Below, piece by piece: positions 52,572-60,418 of a stretch of 64,000 nt of DNA (the first letter of the stretch is position 1; the number at the start of each line of letters is the position of its first letter). The notes beneath the pieces are model-generated. The model saw only the letters and a list, made by a program, of their open reading frames with translations, was not told where the DNA came from and did not search any database. The translations under genes were made by a program, and so were the position numbers. The DNA lies in assembly GCA_965208685.1 (NCBI GenBank), contig CBDBPL010000007.1, positions 4,712,001-4,776,000 of the forward strand, read 5' to 3'. This DNA comes from JAJEFO01 sp965208685. GTDB lineage: Bacteria; Pseudomonadota; Alphaproteobacteria; Rhodobacterales; Rhodobacteraceae.

Positions 52572-54521
52572 TTGGCCAACAAGCTGGTCCTTTGCGACTG
52601 CGAGAAATCGCAACGCCTGCAGCCCGCCGTGATCGAGGCGGCGACCGGGGTCGAGTGCTCCCCGGTCCATACCGCGCTTTGCACCGAGCAGGCGGAAATT
52701 GCGGCACGGGAGATTGCGGGGGGCGACTGCACGATTTGCTGCGGGCAGGAAATGCGGTTCTTCGAGGAGCTTGCCGAGGAGCTGGAGGCCGAGGCGCCTT
52801 CATTCGTCGACCTTCGGGACCGGGCCGGCTGGACGGATGACGACAACGACACCGGCCCCAAGATGGCCGCGCTGGTCGCAGCGGCCACGATGCCTGCGGC
52901 GCTGACCAAGACCGTCGACGTGGTGTCCGAAGGCGTTTGCCTTGTCATCGGGAGCGGCGATGTCGCGTTTGACGCCGCCCGTCGTCTTGCCGACACGCAC
53001 GGCGTCACGGTCTTGCAGCTGGATGACAGCGACCCGCCTCCGGAACGAGAGTTCGACGTGATCAGGGGGCGGATCAGGAAGGCGTCCGGGGCCTTGGGCG
53101 AATTCAAGGTGTCGTTCGACGCGTTCAGCCAGATTCGGCCAGGCGGGCGGGGCAACTGGCGATGGACCGAAGCACGCGACGGCGCACGCTCGGAGTGCGA
53201 CATCATCCTCGATCTCAGCGGTCAGGCGCCGCTCTTTGTCGCGCATGAAAAGCGGGAAGGCTACCTGCGCGCCGACCCGGGCAGCGTCGCGGCGTCCATG
53301 GACGCGGCATTTGATGCCTCCAAGCTGATCGGCACGTTCGAAAAGCCGCTCTATGCTCGTGTCGAGCCGATCCTCTGCGCCCATTCGCGGGCCGGCCAGG
53401 TTGGATGTTCGCGTTGCCTTGACGCCTGTCCGACTGGCGCAATTTCTCCCGAGGGAGAATACGTCACCGTCGATCCGATGGCTTGTGCAGGGTGCGGCGC
53501 ATGCTCCTCGCTTTGCCCGTCCGGCGCGATTTCGTACGATGCGCCGCCGGTCGAGCATTCGTTCCTTCGGATCCAGACGCTGGCAAAGGCCTTCCTTGGC
53601 GCCGGTGGGACCGATCCAAGGCTGTTGGTCGTGGACGGGCACGGTTCTGAATTGATCAGGCTCTCGGCGCGGTACGGCCGGGGCCTTCCGGCCGATGTCG
53701 TGCCGATGGAAATGCCGGCTGTCGGCGCTTTCGGGCATGCAGAGGCCCTCGCCGCGCTGGCGGCCGGTTTCGCGACCGTGGCCATCGTGCCCGGACCCGG
53801 GGCCGACCGATCGGTATTGGGCCGCGAGATTGACTTGGCCGAGGCGGTCGCCGGCGCCAAGGTGGCCTTGATCGACACGTCCGACGCCGACGCGCTTTCG
53901 GATGCGCTCTTCGATGCCGAATTGCCGGCCGCGCTGACCAAGCCGATCCGGCCCATGGGGACGCGCCGGCAGATCGCCCGGCAGGCAGCGAAGGCATTGC
54001 GCCCGGACGCGGTCGAGCCGCTTCCGCTGCCAGACGATGCCCCTTATGGCGTGATTTCGGTCAATACGGACGCGTGCACTCTCTGTCTCTCTTGCGTGTC
54101 GCTTTGCCCTTCAGGCGCGCTAGGCGACAATCCCGATCTGCCTCAACTGCGATTTCAGGAAGATGCCTGTCTGCAGTGCGGGCTTTGCGCCAGCATCTGT
54201 CCCGAAGATGCCATCGCGCTGGTGCCCAGGTTCAATCTTGGCGACGAGGCACTGTCCCAGGTGGTCCTGAACGAGGAAGAGCCGTTCGCCTGCATCGAAT
54301 GCGGCAGCCTGTTCGGTTCAAGGTCCACCATTGAACGCATTACCGAGAGACTTTCCTCGCACTCGATGTACCAGGGAGAGGGTGCGCTGAGAATGATCCA
54401 GATGTGTGACGATTGCCGGGTGAAGTCCCAGTTCCTGAGCGAGGACAGCCCGATGGCCATGGGCGAGCGGCCGCGGATCCGGACCACGGACGACTACCTG
54501 TCGAAACGTCGCGATCACTGA
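52572..54521 (+). CDS. Large multi-cluster 4Fe-4S ferredoxin of the FDH region
   Basis: 649 residues from a TTG at 52572 with a GGAAGGG site upstream; ATG 52509 in frame would add 21 residues without a ribosome site. The N-terminus has CDCEKSQ near residue 8 and CTICCGQE near residue 50. Two ferredoxin pairs follow: CSRCLDACPTGAI with CAGCGACSSLCPSGAI near 285-315, and CTLCLSCVSLCPSGAL with CLQCGLCASICPEDAI near 505-545. A Cys-rich tail has CIECGS and CDDCR. It is divergent from the FDH operon, so it likely serves FDH electron flow or cofactor insertion; the partner is unknown. Confidence 0.88.
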   Translation: MANKLVLCDCEKSQRLQPAVIEAATGVECSPVHTALCTEQAEIAAREIAGGDCTICCGQEMRFFEELAEELEAEAPSFVDLRDRAGWTDDDNDTGPKMAALVAAATMPAALTKTVDVVSEGVCLVIGSGDVAFDAARRLADTHGVTVLQLDDSDPPPEREFDVIRGRIRKASGALGEFKVSFDAFSQIRPGGRGNWRWTEARDGARSECDIILDLSGQAPLFVAHEKREGYLRADPGSVAASMDAAFDASKLIGTFEKPLYARVEPILCAHSRAGQVGCSRCLDACPTGAISPEGEYVTVDPMACAGCGACSSLCPSGAISYDAPPVEHSFLRIQTLAKAFLGAGGTDPRLLVVDGHGSELIRLSARYGRGLPADVVPMEMPAVGAFGHAEALAALAAGFATVAIVPGPGADRSVLGREIDLAEAVAGAKVALIDTSDADALSDALFDAELPAALTKPIRPMGTRRQIARQAAKALRPDAVEPLPLPDDAPYGVISVNTDACTLCLSCVSLCPSGALGDNPDLPQLRFQEDACLQCGLCASICPEDAIALVPRFNLGDEALSQVVLNEEEPFACIECGSLFGSRSTIERITERLSSHSMYQGEGALRMIQMCDDCRVKSQFLSEDSPMAMGERPRIRTTDDYLSKRRDH

Positions 54522-55267
54522 CCCGTCAAGGGGGCGCCGAGGGCCGCAGGTTCGATGCTTGCGACATATGCCAAGATCGCGTCGATGTCGTCCAAGGTCA
54601 GTTCCAACGGCGCAATCGGCGAGGGAAGGTCCTCGGGGAAGGGCTCCGTTACGTCTTCGATCTGCGTGAAGGCGCCGTGGGGCTTCAGGACGTAGAAGCT
54701 CGAGAACCTTACGTCCCAGTCCTCAAAGCTGCGCAAGGCGAAAAACGAAGGAGTCGAACCGATGCCGAGGCCTTCGTCGCCTCGAGCCGTGACGTGGCAG
54801 CGACCGCAATGGACCCGCGAAACCTGCTGCCCGCGCAGTCTGTCACCGTCGTAGAATTCGTCTTCGGCAATCTCCTCTTCCTCGACCGGCAAGGCGAACG
54901 GCTGATTGCCGTCGATCTTGAATCCCGTGATCGCGCTTTGCCCGGTCGTGTCCGTAATCCACGAGGCAAACCGAGATGCGCCTGCATGCTCTGGCGCAAG
55001 GACGTTGATGGACCAGGTCTGGCCCATGCCGGTAAAGACCGGCGTGCCGACATCGCCGAGCGCGACTTCTGCCGCTTCCCCTGGCGAGACCAGCTCGATG
55101 CGCACCTGGGTTTTCAAGGTGAACCGCGGCAACATGTACTTCATCAATCCGCTTCCGGCCAGCACGTCGGGGACCGACAGGCGAAACTGGCGGTCGTCGG
55201 TGGCGGAAGCAAGGTTCGTGCCGCTGACGAAGAGAAGAAACGCAGCTGTCAAGGACCTTTTCAGCAT
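54515..55267 (-). CDS. Cytochrome c fused to a shortened TupA-like binding domain
   Basis: 250 residues. A signal peptide (1-22) is followed by about 100 residues resembling the first and last parts of tungstate-binding protein TupA: FRLSVPDVLAGSGLMKYMLP, and later FASWITDTTGQSAITGFKIDG. The middle of a normal binding protein, about 130 residues, is missing. A cytochrome c domain follows with CGRCH at 154-158; no methionine follows it, so the sixth ligand may be His197. ATG 55267 has GAGG at -9. Its end overlaps the convergent ferredoxin end by 7 bp. The TupA link is pattern recognition; it has not been tested by alignment. Confidence 0.72.
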   Translation of the reverse strand: MLKRSLTAAFLLFVSGTNLASATDDRQFRLSVPDVLAGSGLMKYMLPRFTLKTQVRIELVSPGEAAEVALGDVGTPVFTGMGQTWSINVLAPEHAGASRFASWITDTTGQSAITGFKIDGNQPFALPVEEEEIAEDEFYDGDRLRGQQVSRVHCGRCHVTARGDEGLGIGSTPSFFALRSFEDWDVRFSSFYVLKPHGAFTQIEDVTEPFPEDLPSPIAPLELTLDDIDAILAYVASIEPAALGAPLTGQ

Positions 55268-55722
55268 GGAGCCTCTTGCAAGACTTCTCGGGTTGAGCGG
55301 AACTTTCCCGCTGATCGGGTCACTCGACTTGAGCCCAAGGGAAACAGGAGCCCGCCGGGCTTGACGGAACTGCCGATGCAACAAAACTCCAAGAGGCGAC
55401 TCCATGGCCCTGACCGCGAACATACGGGATCGCCGGTGCCGGTATCAAGGCAATTTGTTCCCTGTACTTGAATCGAACGTCGGCTCGCCGTCGAATCTCG
55501 GAAACGCACGGCGCGGCCCGTCGGCTCTTGACGAAATTTCGGCAACGGACATCAGGATCCGCCCGTCAGATCGAACAATGCGCGCGGGGTTGAATTCCAG
55601 GGTCGAACCGGTATCTACAATGGTTCCGTTCACGCTGAACGCAATCTCAAGCTTTGCACAACTCTGCACGACCAAAGGCAAGTGGACCGGATCAAACGAT
55701 TCAACCTGGAGGAAGAACCACG
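55268..55722. other. Intergenic region between divergent genes; nothing firm
   Basis: 455 bp between the cytochrome c start and the DUF6494 start, of slightly lower GC. It should carry both promoters. A 78-codon minus frame at 55445-55681 is open but has no ribosome site or recognised family. Confidence 0.35.
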
Positions 55723-55914
55723 ATGAGCGACTCCTACAACATGTCTATGAGAAAGTTCCTGAAGCAGTTGGGAGTGACCTCGCAACAGGCGATCGAGGCG
55801 GCGCTGCGCGACCGGGGCGAAGCCGGCAAGAGCTATGCGGTCAAGGCCAGCGTCACGATTGAGGAACTCGGCTTGGATCACGAAGTCTCGGGCACCATCG
55901 TGGAGAACGATTGA
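55723..55914 (+). CDS. DUF6494 family small protein
   Basis: 63 residues. MSMRKFLKQLGVTSQQAIEAA near residue 7 and the LGLDHEVSGTI end match the DUF6494 family as I remember it. Cytosolic, role unknown. GGAGGAAG lies 7 bp before ATG 55723. It is the first of four tightly packed genes and ends 3 bp before mrp. Confidence 0.75.
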   Translation: MSDSYNMSMRKFLKQLGVTSQQAIEAALRDRGEAGKSYAVKASVTIEELGLDHEVSGTIVEND

Positions 55915-55917
55915 ACC

Positions 55918-56982
55918 TTGGCGCTGTCTCGAGATAGCGTGCTTGGTGCACTGAAGTCGGTCAGCGATCCCGTAACCGGTGACGACATCGTTGCAGCGGG
56001 ACTGGTGCGCGCCTTGAACGTCGAGGGCGGGCGCATCCGGTTCGTCCTGGAAATTGATCCAAAGCTTGCACAGACATACGAGCCAGTACGAGCTGATGCA
56101 GAGGCACGGATGAAGGCGCTGCCGGGCGCCGAGGATGTGTCGATCCTCATGACCGCGCATACCGAAAAGGCTCCGCCGGACCTGAAACCCAGCGCACGCC
56201 CCGGACCCCAAGGACCTGAGAAGATACCTGGCATAGATCGCATTCTTGCGATTGCGTCCGGAAAGGGCGGGGTCGGAAAGTCGACCGTCTCCGCAAACCT
56301 TGCCTGTGCCCTGGCGCAGGCAGGGCGGCGTGTCGGCCTGTTGGATGCGGACGTTTACGGACCGTCGCAGCCGCGCATGCTTGGCGTCTCGGGTCGTCCG
56401 TCAAGCCCGGACGGCAAGACCATTCTTCCGATGCGCAACCACGGCGTCACCATGATGTCGATCGGGCTGATGACGACGGAAGGGCAGGCGGTCGTCTGGC
56501 GGGGCCCGATGCTGATGGGCGCGTTGCAGCAGATGCTGACGCAGGTGCAATGGGGTGCCCTCGACGTGTTGATCGTCGACTTGCCGCCAGGCACTGGCGA
56601 CGTCCAGATGACGCTTGCGCAGAAGGCCGTCGTCGATGGCGCGATCATCGTTTCCACGCCACAGGACGTGGCGCTGATCGACGCCCGCAAGGGGGTCGAC
56701 ATGTTCAACCAGCTGGACGTTCCGATCCTCGGCCTGATCGAAAACATGTCCACCCACATCTGCTCGAATTGCGGACACGAAGAACACACGTTCGGGCACG
56801 GCGGCGTGGCGACGGAGGCGGCAAAGGTCGGCGTGCCGCTTCTGGCAGAGATTCCGTTGCATCTCGACATCCGCGTGGCCGGTGACGGAGGGGCGCCCGT
56901 TGTCGTGACGAGCCCCGACGGGCCGCAGGCGGCCGCGTTCCAGAAAGTTGCGAGAGAACTTGTCGGGATGAGCGCCGCATGA
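55918..56982 (+). CDS. mrp: Mrp/ApbC-type Fe-S carrier P-loop ATPase
   Basis: 354 residues. An N-terminal MIP18-like domain (about 1-80) is followed by the deviant Walker A SGKGGVGKST near residue 117, VDLPPGTGDVQ near residue 222, and the metal-binding CSNC motif in HICSNCGHEE near residue 281. Mrp proteins carry Fe-S clusters to target enzymes. The start is a TTG at 55918 right after the DUF6494 stop, without its own clear ribosome site, so it is probably coupled. Likely clients here are FDH beta and the ferredoxin. Confidence 0.93.
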   Translation: MALSRDSVLGALKSVSDPVTGDDIVAAGLVRALNVEGGRIRFVLEIDPKLAQTYEPVRADAEARMKALPGAEDVSILMTAHTEKAPPDLKPSARPGPQGPEKIPGIDRILAIASGKGGVGKSTVSANLACALAQAGRRVGLLDADVYGPSQPRMLGVSGRPSSPDGKTILPMRNHGVTMMSIGLMTTEGQAVVWRGPMLMGALQQMLTQVQWGALDVLIVDLPPGTGDVQMTLAQKAVVDGAIIVSTPQDVALIDARKGVDMFNQLDVPILGLIENMSTHICSNCGHEEHTFGHGGVATEAAKVGVPLLAEIPLHLDIRVAGDGGAPVVVTSPDGPQAAAFQKVARELVGMSAA

Positions 56983-57683
56983 CGGAAGCCGTTCTGCCTC
57001 CATTGATGTCCGGCCTGGCTGTCAGCGGTTCAATCGACCCGTTCGTCACTGCCTGCGCCAAGGCGAGCCTGGGCTGCGACGCCGGGCTCGTCGTGTACAA
57101 CGTCTCCGTCGACCGGCTCGGCTCGGCCTTGGTGTTCGCGCCGGAAGTGCCGTTGGCAAAGGCCATGGCGATGCTGCCACTTTGCGGCGTGGGGCTGCAG
57201 AATTCCTTGGGAGCTCTCGCGCCGCCAGAGGTTGCGGTTCACCTCGGCTGGTCGGGTGAAATCCGGGTCAACGGGGCGCGTTGCGGCCGATTCCGCGTGG
57301 CGGCCAGCACCGACGACGAGGGCACGCAGCCGGACTGGATGGTTGTCGGGTTCGAGATGCCGCTGATAAGCGCCAGGCAGATGCCGGGCGAAGACGTCGA
57401 AGAAACAGTGCTCTACGAGGAAGGCTGCGTTGATGTCGACCCGGTGACCCTGATTGAGAGCTGGGCGCGCCATACGCTTAACTGGATTGCGCGTTGGGAG
57501 GATGAAGGTCCGAGACCCTTGCACGCCGAATGGCGGGGCATCGCGCACGGTCTGGGCGACGCAATCCGGTTTGGCGAGGCGAGCGGCACCTTCCTTGGCA
57601 TTGACGAGGACTTCGGGATGCTTCTGCGCGACGGCAGCGACACCCGTCTGTTTCCGCTCACCGCTCTTCTGGAGCCGCAATGA
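56979..57683 (+). CDS. Biotin/lipoate-protein ligase-like protein
   Basis: 234 residues with a BPL/LplA-like fold: VYNVSVDRLGSALVFAPE near residue 40 and LGWSGEIRVNGARCGRFRVA near residue 90. The lysine normally found in the NGAK loop of active ligases is replaced (NGARCG), so it may be inactive or altered. It overlaps mrp by ATGA and the next gene by 4 bp. It occurs with FDH clusters; a cofactor-attachment or sensing role is only a guess. Confidence 0.76.
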   Translation: MTEAVLPPLMSGLAVSGSIDPFVTACAKASLGCDAGLVVYNVSVDRLGSALVFAPEVPLAKAMAMLPLCGVGLQNSLGALAPPEVAVHLGWSGEIRVNGARCGRFRVAASTDDEGTQPDWMVVGFEMPLISARQMPGEDVEETVLYEEGCVDVDPVTLIESWARHTLNWIARWEDEGPRPLHAEWRGIAHGLGDAIRFGEASGTFLGIDEDFGMLLRDGSDTRLFPLTALLEPQ

Positions 57684-58159
57684 ACCTTGCCCGCGCGATC
57701 CATTTCGACGAGAGCGACACCCGGGTGTACCCGGTGCCGGCGCGCACCGGAGAATGGTGCGTTTCCGGCGGGTTCGAATTCTCGAACTGGACCGAGGCCG
57801 ATTTGGCGGGCAAGGCCCGGCAGGCCTTCTCGAACGGCTGGTTCGGGCTGGAAACGACCGGGCGCGCGACCTTCGTTGCGGTCACCCAGATCGAGCCAGT
57901 GGAACTCGAGCGCCTGACCGACATGCTGGCAGGGCACTTTGTTACCTATTACGGAGCGCCAGACCTTGTCGCTGCACGTCCGGTCGCCAGCGAGGAACTG
58001 GGTCACATGGCGGAGATGTGCGACGAGCATGCTGCGAACACGCTTCTCACTGTCTCTCGCGAATTGACCGAGGTAGGGGTTCGGGAGTCATTCCGCGTCA
58101 TTGAAGCCCAGGAAGCAGACCTGGGCCAGTTTGCCATTCACGGATCGCTGGACGAGTGA
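57680..58159 (+). CDS. DUF6505 family protein
   Basis: 159 residues, cytosolic, with FDESDTRVYPVPARTGEW near residue 9 and QAFSNGWFGLETTGRATFV near residue 50. I recall it as the DUF6505 family beside FDH-associated LplA-like genes; function unknown. The ATG overlaps the ligase-like stop. It ends the four-gene plus-strand cluster. Confidence 0.68.
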   Translation: MNLARAIHFDESDTRVYPVPARTGEWCVSGGFEFSNWTEADLAGKARQAFSNGWFGLETTGRATFVAVTQIEPVELERLTDMLAGHFVTYYGAPDLVAARPVASEELGHMAEMCDEHAANTLLTVSRELTEVGVRESFRVIEAQEADLGQFAIHGSLDE

Positions 58160-58984
58160 ACCTGATGCTCCATCCGGCGTCGCAATCTCAGCACATCGCA
58201 TTATAGGGGAACGGCGTCTCCCGGCTGGTCTTGCGTCCGCCGATCAGCATCTCTGCCTCAGGCGAGGTCGTTCAGACATCCAGCGTGTCCGCCAGCCCGG
58301 CGGTCACTTGGGCATGGCTTGCCGGATTGGCAGGCAGATTGCCGAATGGTTCGAACAGAACGGGGTTCCCTTCGAACCACAGGGTCAGGTCTGCCACGCT
58401 CTTGAATTTCAGGCAGCACGAACTCGCGTGCGATCATCCGGCTCCTTGGCGGTTCGACGCTTGATGAAGACCGCGAGCCCGTCACCGTGAGCAAGAACCA
58501 GGTCGCCTCGGCGATCATCCTGGCCGGCACCGGCTGCCGCTCAAGCGTGCGGGGCAATGCGGCTCGCCTACTCACGTCCCGTTCATCTGGACCGATCCGA
58601 AGGGTGCCATATGCGAACGCAGCCAGGAAATTGCGCAAACGCCGGATATCGGCACGACGATCCTGGAGCATGCGAGGATCGAGGCGCCCGTCGGCATGCA
58701 GGGCGTCGTTCCGCCGGTGGCAGGCGGTCAGGGGCGTAAGGCGGCACGCATCCAGTGCGAGACACGGCGGACGCAAGAGGCCTTTGGCATTCGTCCACGC
58801 GATCATCCATGATCGGTGGCGGCTGTCGATCTGTCTCGGCAAGTGCCAGAACGTTCTGATTGATCTCGTGGAGGATGCCGGTGACTTGGCCAACCTTTGG
58901 GACAGCGCTGCACATGCCGAGATCAGGAGCCGGCTGATCGAACGGCTCGCCGGGCTGGTAACTGCCTTTGCCGACCGCGCAGGC
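58160..58984. other. 825-bp region with a possible gene remnant
   Basis: Between DUF6505 and the alkylsulfatase gene there is no intact gene. Protein-like segments appear in three different plus frames in succession (about 58321-58404, 58409-58525, 58525-58812), as listed separately. The rest has no feature I can support. Confidence 0.4.
58321..58812 (+). pseudogene. Possible decayed gene of unknown family
   Basis: Segments that read like protein follow each other in three plus frames: IAEWFEQNGVPFEPQG, then LLGGSTLDEDREPVTVSKNQ, then GSPTHVPFIWTDPKGAICER, the last frame running to a TGA at 58810. Two frame changes near 58405 and 58525 would restore one protein. I cannot name the family. It could also be chance in GC-rich DNA. 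Confidence 0.3.
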
Positions 58985-60256
58985 CTAGCTCTGCTCCAGC
59001 TCTTTCGCCGACTGGATGTAGTAGTGCCGCGTCGGGCAGTTGATCTGTGCGCGGGCGTGCAGCCTCAGAAGCAGGGCCTTGATCGCCTTGGCGCTTTCCC
59101 CGCCCTCGCCGGCAAGGATGAGTCGGTCAATCAGCTGCAGGGCCCATTGATAGTCTCCTTCTGTCCGGGCCTTTTCGACGGCCGCCAAGACGGCCTCCGG
59201 ACCGCCGGCAAGTTCGATGAAGCGGTGCGCCTCGTCCGCCGGAGAGAGGGGGCTGAGTGACGTCGGGTTGCCGTCAAACCACCCAACCGTCCCCACGAAG
59301 TAAGCACGAACGGCGAAGTCGACGCGACCATAGTACTCGCGCAGGTGGGGTTTCTCGGCGAGTTCGGGCGGCAGCTCTATGCTGTGTGCCAGATCGTCGA
59401 TCGTCCTGCCCGCATCCATGCCGACGCGGGTTTCCCTGGTGATGTGGCGGATCGCGTCCCGATAGTCCGTAAGGACTTCCCTGATGGTGTCTGCACCTGT
59501 CACCGCCCTTGTGTGGCCCGGCGCAAGCACCTCGGCTTCAAACGCCATCAGCTGGTCCAGCGTGTCGGCCCAGGCGTCAAAGTCCCGATACTCGGTCCCG
59601 CGAATGGCGTAGAGGTTCGGAAACGCGCGATAGAAGTTGTCGCCGCAGAACAGCACTTTCCTGTCGGCATACCAGACGACCATGTGGTCGGGGGTCTCTC
59701 CAGGCGCCATCGCCAGCTCAAGCTCGATGCCGCAGGTTGTCACCTTCTCGCCCTCTCCGCCAATGCGACGTGTCGGGGGCAGGATGCCGGCGCCCATGCC
59801 CTTGAGCGGCCGGTCGCCCGGTCCGACGCCGATTCCAATGATTTCGTCCGGGTACGACAGTCCGATGCCGAACTGGCGCTTGGTGCGCACTTGCAGCGCC
59901 TTGACGGCGCGGGGGTGGACGGTCTCTTCGAGCAGCGCGTCTCCGGACGACCTGTCGCTCGCAAGAATTTCCGGGTCTCCTCCAGCGGCGAAAACGCTTG
60001 CGCCGGAGATATGGTCGCGGTGAGAGTGTGTCAGAATGATCGTCTTGATCGGCAGGTCGGTGATCTTGCGAAACTCTGACAGAACGTCTTCGGCGGCAGT
60101 TGTCGTTTCGGTCGTGTCAATGATGACAACCCCGTCTTCCCCGACAATCATGTACACGTTTGACGCCGCGAATCCGAATGCCTGATAGACGTTGTCCGCA
60201 ATCCGGACCACGTCTTTCGAGAAGTACTCGGGGTGGGCCTGCAGTTCGGGGTGCAT
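58985..60256 (-). CDS. Alkylsulfatase of the SdsA/BDS1 metallo-beta-lactamase family
   Basis: 423 residues. The metal motif THSHRDH gives His77, His79, Asp81, His82; a later PGETPDHMVVWY and a GHTRAVTGADTIREVL segment match SdsA1-type sulfatases, and the alkylsulfatase dimerisation region follows at about 295-420. It is about 200 residues shorter than SdsA1, so the C-terminal SCP2-like domain is missing. No signal peptide is seen. It would release sulfate from alkyl sulfates in the cytosol. ATG 60256 has a GGAGG site. Divergent from a sulfatase gene. Confidence 0.87.
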   Translation of the reverse strand: MHPELQAHPEYFSKDVVRIADNVYQAFGFAASNVYMIVGEDGVVIIDTTETTTAAEDVLSEFRKITDLPIKTIILTHSHRDHISGASVFAAGGDPEILASDRSSGDALLEETVHPRAVKALQVRTKRQFGIGLSYPDEIIGIGVGPGDRPLKGMGAGILPPTRRIGGEGEKVTTCGIELELAMAPGETPDHMVVWYADRKVLFCGDNFYRAFPNLYAIRGTEYRDFDAWADTLDQLMAFEAEVLAPGHTRAVTGADTIREVLTDYRDAIRHITRETRVGMDAGRTIDDLAHSIELPPELAEKPHLREYYGRVDFAVRAYFVGTVGWFDGNPTSLSPLSPADEAHRFIELAGGPEAVLAAVEKARTEGDYQWALQLIDRLILAGEGGESAKAIKALLLRLHARAQINCPTRHYYIQSAKELEQS

Positions 60257-60305
60257 CCGCGTTCCTCCACATGTCGCCGCGTCAATCGTGTGAGGCTGGT
60301 ATCGG

Positions 60306-60380
60306 TTTGGGATCCTGAATGCAAGGAGAGCGACCAATGCCCGTTCACGACCTGTTCATCCATTGATTTAGGATCCCAAG
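60306..60380. promoter_or_regulatory. Operator pair of GGGATCC palindromes between the two sulfatase genes
   Basis: TTTGGGATCCTGAA at 60306-60319 and TTTAGGATCCCAAG at 60367-60380 are inverted copies of the same palindrome, with centres 61 bp apart (about six helical turns). The pair sits in the 162-bp divergent promoter region. The same core recurs twice upstream of the TRAP gene. The shape fits a GntR-type dimer operator; the regulator is not in the window. Confidence 0.6.
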
Positions 60381-60418
60381 AGTGCGATACTGCGCGGAAT
60401 CCAGAGGGCAACACTCGC

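Noticed and set aside
55445..55681. 78-codon minus frame with protein-like composition
   Set aside because: No ribosome site, no recognised family, and it lies in a divergent promoter region.
58258..58893. 211-codon minus frame beside the alkylsulfatase gene
   Set aside because: Composition is dominated by Arg and Pro, typical of an antisense frame; no transposase or other motif was found.
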